A stretch of 64,000 nt of DNA from Otatea glauca (lineage: Eukaryota; Streptophyta; Magnoliopsida; Poales; Poaceae). The DNA is taken from positions 270,190-334,189 of the forward strand of contig JAYEVK010000286.1 of assembly GCA_036346275.1 (NCBI GenBank), in the 5' to 3' direction. The position numbers and the translations under genes are program-made. The notes under the pieces were generated by a model, which made no database searches, was not told where the DNA came from, and saw nothing but the letters and a program-made list of their open reading frames with translations. The number at the start of each line of letters is the position of its first letter. Position 1 is the stretch's first letter. Of this stretch, positions 58,555-64,000 are shown piece by piece.

Positions 58555-59051
58555 CACAACAGTAATCCAGCAAATTAACATCGGCCAAAGGCGGCGTTAA
58601 TATGCCGTTTCTTAGACGGTAGTACTAATTAACGTCGGCAAGCGGGTAATGCGTCGGCTGCTATACGATAGTTAATCGGCGTTAATTAGACTAATTAACG
58701 TCGGCGCCGACAATAGTACTATTTAACGTCGGCGGGCGCGGCCGGCGTTACTTTACGCCTGACCCCAATAATTAACGTCGGCGGCGGCGGCGTGGCGGCG
58801 TGGGCGGCGTGGCGATTGGGCGTGGCGGCGGCGTGAGCAATTGGGCGGCGTGGCGATTAGGCGAGCGAGGCAATTGGCGCGAGGCTGCCGATTGATACCT
58901 ATCCAGCAACTAACGTCGTAGAAGAATAAGCGGCGTTAATTGAGTTAATGCGTCGGTCCCATGTCACCGACGTTAATTAACTAATTAACGTCGGCTTATT
59001 CTTGGCCGGCGTTAATTAATCGGCGACGTTAAATTCCTGTTTCCTGTAGTG
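58555..59051. mobile_element. CACTA-type MITE, 497 bp
   Basis: Starts CACAACAGTAATCCAGC and ends TTTCCTGTAGTG, flanked by TTG on both sides (58552-58554, 59052-59054). TTAACGTCGGC and its complement occur about ten times, as subterminal repeats around a GGCGGCGTGGCG-rich centre. There is no coding sequence. Confidence 0.8.
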
Positions 59052-59054
59052 TTG

Positions 59055-60592
59055 CCATCCCTTTGCTCTCATGCTCTCACGTCGCTCAGGTAAGCTATAC
59101 TAGCGCAAATTAAAATTTTGCCGTGTAAACCAGGAGGCCGTGCGAGTAAAAGATCCTGTATTGTTATTACTAGACACGCGGTGTAGCAAAAGAAGAGTTA
59201 AAACAGTTCGGTTCAATGTTGCACACGTCGGTGTAGTGGAAGCGGTCAATCTTCCAACATCCATGGAAATCGATCGTCATCTAGCGGTAGCCAATCTCCA
59301 CGAGCCAATCGTCTCTTCCATACGATCGTCGATCAGCGTCATAGTCAAAGCAATGCCTCTACCAAGTTTACACATCTAGGCAGGAACAACGTGTCTTTGG
59401 TGTGCTAGCAGTGTGTGCGATAGGGCCTTTGTGGGGTGGCAACTAGGGTTTTGGTGGGTGCGAACAGGGTCACCTTCCTTAGCCCCATGCCTCTCTTAAT
59501 ATAGCCCCTTGGTAGAAACCCATACTAGGGGCACATCAAGTTGCAAAGCCCATGCTGCCTATTAGCAATGGATACTATCCAAACTAATTTATTTCAACCC
59601 TTTAAATGTGTAACCATGTAGGTTCGTGTATATTCGATCGCGATCCGGAAACTCCCTAATAGGACATAGCGACTTCTAAATACGTACAAAGATCATATCG
59701 GACGAACCTATATAGTGTTTATGCATCGATCCATCTGCCTCATGATACCAGATCGAACTTAAGGTGAGAAGTGTGTCATCCTATGATAAGTCGATTCCTC
59801 ACTCGTTCTTGTGTAGATTATTCAGCTGTAGTTGACTCCTCGATTACATTCGGCATGACTATGCACCTATTTAATCCAACCACATTGAGTGGCCCATAAA
59901 TATCTCTCCTGTTATATATGAGGGGTAAATTCCATCTTAATTATTCACATTCTAAACTCGAAAGCTACATTTATGACCATCTACTTACGGAGTAGTATTT
60001 AGGAACTCATAAGTAAACTAATACATATGTAGAAAACTATGACGATTTTATGTCTAGAATCTCACAAATATTTATGTATGAGATCAACTGATGACACTTA
60101 AGAATATAACAATTCTCGTAGTGTCCATAGTAAGTCAATCCAACACTATGTTTTCCTAACATGTGTCCACATTATTAGTTTGATATTTTCATATCCATGA
60201 TCGTTAAAACATGATCATTAATTAATACATGTCTTGATCTATAAATTATAATTGTTCTACATAATGATATAAAATTAAGAATAATTTATAATAACATCAA
60301 AACTGGAACAAAGAGGTCAACGACAAGTTACATATTTGATCATTACAAAAAACATTTACTCAAGTGACAAAATAACATATTATTCAAAAGATCCTAAACA
60401 TTGTCTCCGGAGCATATCGCTAACAGCTCAGCCAACAACGGTGGCTCCATCCTTGGTATGACAGGAAGACTATTTGGATTTCGGCGGTTGCCGTCCGTCG
60501 TAGATCCAATGGCTAGGACGTCGTCATTTACTTCACCGAGTGTTAGTATAGGCGCAGCATGGGTGAAAAACTGAAAACACTGGAGGTCTGAA
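59055..60592. other. intergenic, probably old retroelement DNA
   Basis: 59840-60350 has the long non-coding texture of a copia LTR or leader (GATCGTTAAAACATGATCATTAA and similar), but no ends could be found. The open frame at 59140-59379 has no known motif. Confidence 0.35.
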
Positions 60593-60616
60593 CTCTCTCT
60601 CTCTCTCTCTCTCTCT
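60593..60616. repeat. (CT)12 microsatellite
   Basis: Perfect CT dinucleotide run of 24 bases. Confidence 0.95.
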
Positions 60617-61640
60617 TAGTGGACTCTGAATTCTAAAAGATGAGCACTGGAGGCCCACAAATTGGGCCTTTTGGGCTCTGTAAGTGGGCCTGTAAGTGGA
60701 TTTGGTTGGGCTGTTTGGCGAGATTTCTTCTTATCTTTTGCTGGTAAAGGAGCAGACGAGGTATTGCACCGTTATGGGTTGTTATGCCCTAATAACCTAG
60801 TAAGGCCCAGATTTAAGTATATAACCTCAAGAGACCAGGGCCAAATGTGCTGCCGCGTACGGGTCAGTGTACCCTCTTTTGAAACTATTGGGCCAAAAAA
60901 ATAATAAAAAATAATCAGTACGAAGTAAGAACCAACTAACAGTTCACTCCCTACTCTAAACAAAAAAATAAATAAAAAATCACTTCGTCCTATCAAAGAA
61001 AAAAGAAGTCCACCCCCTCTCTCCCAAAAAAAAAAAATGTTCACTCCTCTCTTGCTCTCTCTTTCTCTCTAAAAAACTAAACGAACAATCCATAAGTCTC
61101 TCCCCTAGATGCATTTTATCAAGTAATTGAGGGCCCACTTATAATACTGGAATTTTTCAGGTTCCTACAAGAATTAAATTGTTTCATGTTAAATTTCTGC
61201 AAAATTCCTACCAAGAGCAATCCGAAATAGTTGGTGCTTTTTTATGCAACTCAATCTTCCTCACACTAGGAGGAGGAGGATGACATGCCATGTTTGCTTA
61301 AGAACAAGTCAATGGAGTCATAGTCTATCTAATCTTTGTGATCTCGTATCATCCATGCCACTGATCCATGACTTGAAAAGAGTAGCAAGCAACACAGCAT
61401 GCATGCTTGGCTGTTAAACAAGCCCTGCAAATCTGTGTCACTAATCCATGACCACAGAAAAAGTTTGTGAAGCTAATTCACATTGATCAATGGGAAAAGA
61501 CAAAAGGAAGTAACCAATGTCAACCCAATCAGGTCACTGATCTTGCCTACCACCACTGTTCCGGACCAGTTGATTACCAACTTGTTAATAATGGTTAGTT
61601 ACCATATTTTGGAATAAAGAGAAAATGATGGAAAAGTTAC
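60617..61640. other. intergenic, no gene seen
   Basis: Mixed composition with A-rich and CT-rich tracts. Open frames at 60662-60904 and 60772-61044 overlap on opposite strands and carry no motif. Confidence 0.4.
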
Positions 61641-61664
61641 ACCTTATGACACTTTCGGCTAACT

Positions 61665-62226
61665 TTGATTTGGTATTCAGAGATAAGATTCCCATCTCCT
61701 TGGCCATCACCTATGTCTTCCGCATACACATTACCTTTCTCAATTATGAGACGCATCATCTTTAGTCTAGACCGGGTGTACGGAAATCATCTACCCTGGG
61801 GAATCCAAGATGAATATAACATCACATTGAAATACCAGTACAACGTATGCCCAATTGATGTAGCCAGAACCCAGATGTGTGCATGATTACATATTTGTAC
61901 TTATACCATATTGTTACCCTCAGATTGGTTGAACAAGAATTTAAAACTAACTCAAACTATTTTAGTCCGTATGATAGTTAGTTGCCTATCTTAACTCTCT
62001 GTGCGTATGGTGGGTGGGGGTGGGGGTGGGAAGGATTTTGCAAGTTCAGCAAGTGAACAGGGATCATGCAACTTTTTCTGAATCTGACAGTTTATCTTAT
62101 GGACATGGTCTACCAAAGTACCAAGGCATGAGAATCACTATCAGAATTAGGCCTCACCTCTCTATTATCCACAGGGAATCTTTTGTGGAGGGCATGAAAG
62201 CTATTGTTTTAAAGAAGAGATATTGA
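61665..62226. pseudogene. two unidentified protein-like fragments
   Basis: On the minus strand, about 61770-61640 reads MMRLIIEKGNVYAEDIGDGQ then GDGNLISEYQIKVSRK. On the plus strand, 62040-62226 reads QQVNRDHATFSESDSLSYGH then KYQGMRITIRIRPHLSIIHR and stops. Both look like real protein in composition, but I do not recognise the families and they lie on opposite strands. They may be captured or decayed exons. Confidence 0.3.
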
Positions 62227-62799
62227 GTGCCACCCATGCTATCAATTACACACAGAAGTATAAATGATGTTTGTGCTCCACTTGGTGCCGAGGAAATGGA
62301 CTGTTTGGAACCTTGTTTGCGCATAATTATTTGGGCAGGGCATAATTTTCTCCCAACTTTCATCAGGATTTGCTTTTTACTCGATGGCTGTCAGGTGCAC
62401 CGTGCACACAATGAATGGAATCATGCTGATTTGGTGCCAATGCCAGTCATATCTCAGAGCAATTTCCCCCATAGGCACATGGTGGATGCTGATGATGCAT
62501 GTGGTCACTGTGATGATTGTACTATCATCTCGGATACCTATGTAAATCACTAAATTGTGCTACCAGCAAATTAAAGTGTTTCTTGAGACTTCCTATTGTA
62601 CAGAACTATTTTATACTCCCATTAAATAACTTGGTTTCTTTTTCCCAAGTTAGCCTTTACTAGGAACGGAGGAATTTTGAAGAATTTTCTCTATTAATTC
62701 CATGTTTTGAATGCAAGAATTTCAGAAGAATTTCACACAAAACAGCTTAGTTCCCTCAAAATTTTGGAAAAAATCTACATTCCAAATAGAACGGTACCT

Positions 62800-63061
62800 A
62801 AAACCCACCCCATCATATTCTTACCCCCCACATCTACCGGATCAAATTCAATGTGACGAGGACATCCCTTCCACTGATACAACCATACCTATTGCTCCTA
62901 AACTAGATATACAAGGACCAATTAAGAGAACGTTAACAAATCAACTCAGTGCTCGAGTAAAGTCGTTCTTAAGTGTCTCTAATTACACTTTTGAGGATAA
63001 TATACTACCTGATGCGTGTTATGTGCTTATACTTAGGAACCATGGTTTGGATCAGCAATGA
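62800..63061 (+). pseudogene. Ty3/gypsy polyprotein C-terminal end
   Basis: The open frame reads GPIKRTLTNQLSARVKSFLS then NYTFEDNILPDACYVLILRN, ending at TGA 63059-63061. This resembles the extreme C-terminus of grass gypsy polyproteins (GPITRARA..L...V.SFL, then ILPN...LVLRN.G). Integrase and upstream domains are missing: the similarity begins abruptly near 62805, where the preceding sequence looks like another repeat. So it is a truncated 3' end. Confidence 0.65.
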
Positions 63062-64000
63062 TGCACATCCACGTCAAGCAAAGTCGGAGATCAAGTGTGC
63101 CACGTTTTGAAGCCCAATTCAGTGTCCAGATACCAGTCTGAAGTAAAACGAGCATAACTTTTACATACGACGTCCAGATTGGCTAGTTATTACACTTGAT
63201 GAAAAGCTTACTTCGAGATCTTTCTAATGGATTTGACCCACCAAAAATTCCTTGAGAACTCCGCAATCACCAAAACAAGTCAGGTCAACTTTCCAATCCA
63301 AGTCAAACTTAGGTCTTGGGCTTTGCGAGTCTATTCGGTCACTCTTTGTCTTGGCGAATTCTCCTTCTCTTTTACCTATATATATAGTGGGAGTCATCCA
63401 AAATTACTTTGGTTTTGTGTAGTAGTAGTAGTTTTCTTGGTGGAAACCATTTGGTATTCTCTTATTCGTCTAGATCAACAAAGAACACTGTGATTTCGTA
63501 ACCCCACATCAATACTTCAATTATATTTGCAATTTCATATTGCTTTTGCTTTGCCCTTGCTTGTTCTTCTCGATTGCTTTGCGTGAATAGATCTTCGTAA
63601 CAGTGTCAATCGGGTTTTAGCATTATTGATAACAATTTGGAGTTGGTTCAAATGGGATCTTAGGCCGATCATGTTTTTGGCCGGTAGCCCGGATTGTGAG
63701 GTCTCGCTCTACTAATCCGAGTTATCCATCTCAATGAAATATCGGGCCTCTATTAGCCTCATCACAATGGTTGTAATCAGACCAAGCTATACATGATACT
63801 TTGTTAAGAATCATGTACTAGATTGTTCAAGTCTTTTTTGTAAGGGTGATTTCTCACAAGTCTGTAATTCTATACTTTGTTAAGAGTTCTTATAGCTAGA
63901 TTCTAAGTAATTACAACTGCTCAAACTTCGTAGTAGTAGTATACAAACCAATGCTTATAAAGGAAAAAGAAAGGGTTTATATAAGCATCACCTGAATGCT
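63062..64000 (+). repeat. 3' untranslated and LTR-like region of the gypsy element
   Basis: Non-coding DNA following the pol stop. AAAACGAGCATAACTTTTAC and similar phrases are usual in grass gypsy LTRs. TATATATA at 63378-63386 is a plausible LTR promoter. LTR boundaries could not be set, and the window ends within it. Confidence 0.5.

Overview
The window is nuclear DNA of a grass (Poaceae); the species cannot be fixed from the sequence. The grass call rests on repeat families typical of grass genomes (En/Spm-type CACTA elements with long subterminal arrays, Stowaway and Harbinger-like MITEs, hAT elements, Ty1/copia and Ty3/gypsy elements), on GC-rich coding segments in AT-rich surroundings, and on a mini zinc finger gene with a grass-like N-terminus. 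Most of the window is transposon-derived. I see no rRNA, tRNA, CRISPR or organelle DNA. Almost every recognisable reading frame is broken.

Layout. 1-3522: 5' part of a decayed minus-strand copia element (LTR, primer binding site, GC-rich leader, gag and start of pol), cut by the window edge. 3565-3892: small hAT MITE built of GAGCTCG-like motifs. 4486-5950 and 6412-7878: two related ~1.47-kb non-autonomous hAT elements in the same orientation. 8059-33723: a nest. An old retroposon of about 1.5 kb, with poly-A tail and a 12-bp target duplication, was split by a 14.5-kb CACTA element (TTT duplication), a 4.8-kb CACTA element (CGT) and a 4.78-kb solo LTR (TTTTT). A 1.6-kb solo LTR (ATATT) sits inside a 195-bp tandem array of the first CACTA. 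The large CACTA carries relics of a TNP2 transposase and of a second ORF ending in a Ulp1-like cysteine protease domain. The smaller CACTA carries exons of chorismate synthase.

33724-43148 is mostly unassigned, AT-rich intergenic DNA with a degenerate CACTA MITE, a 610-bp near-perfect hairpin and a hAT MITE. 43149-46954 holds a copia 3' fragment, a 2.27-kb hAT with perfect 8-bp duplication, and a Stowaway MITE. Right after these lies the only host gene with its own promoter: a mini zinc finger (MIF/ZF-HD class) gene at 47322-47664 with a good TATA box. Its frame is broken by two single-base shifts.

49000-55773 holds a 1,000-bp Harbinger-like element with a nested hAT MITE, then two copia 5' LTRs with primer binding sites that face each other, with a hAT transposase relic between them. 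56233-57690 carries fragments of a kinesin-12-like gene and of a LINE reverse transcriptase. 58555-59051 is a 497-bp CACTA MITE. The right edge (62800-64000) is the 3' end of a Ty3/gypsy polyprotein and its downstream LTR-like region.

I did not find a new functional system. The most informative material is the dated nesting order, the gene capture by CACTA elements, the large hairpin, and the question whether the MIF gene is dead or mis-assembled.
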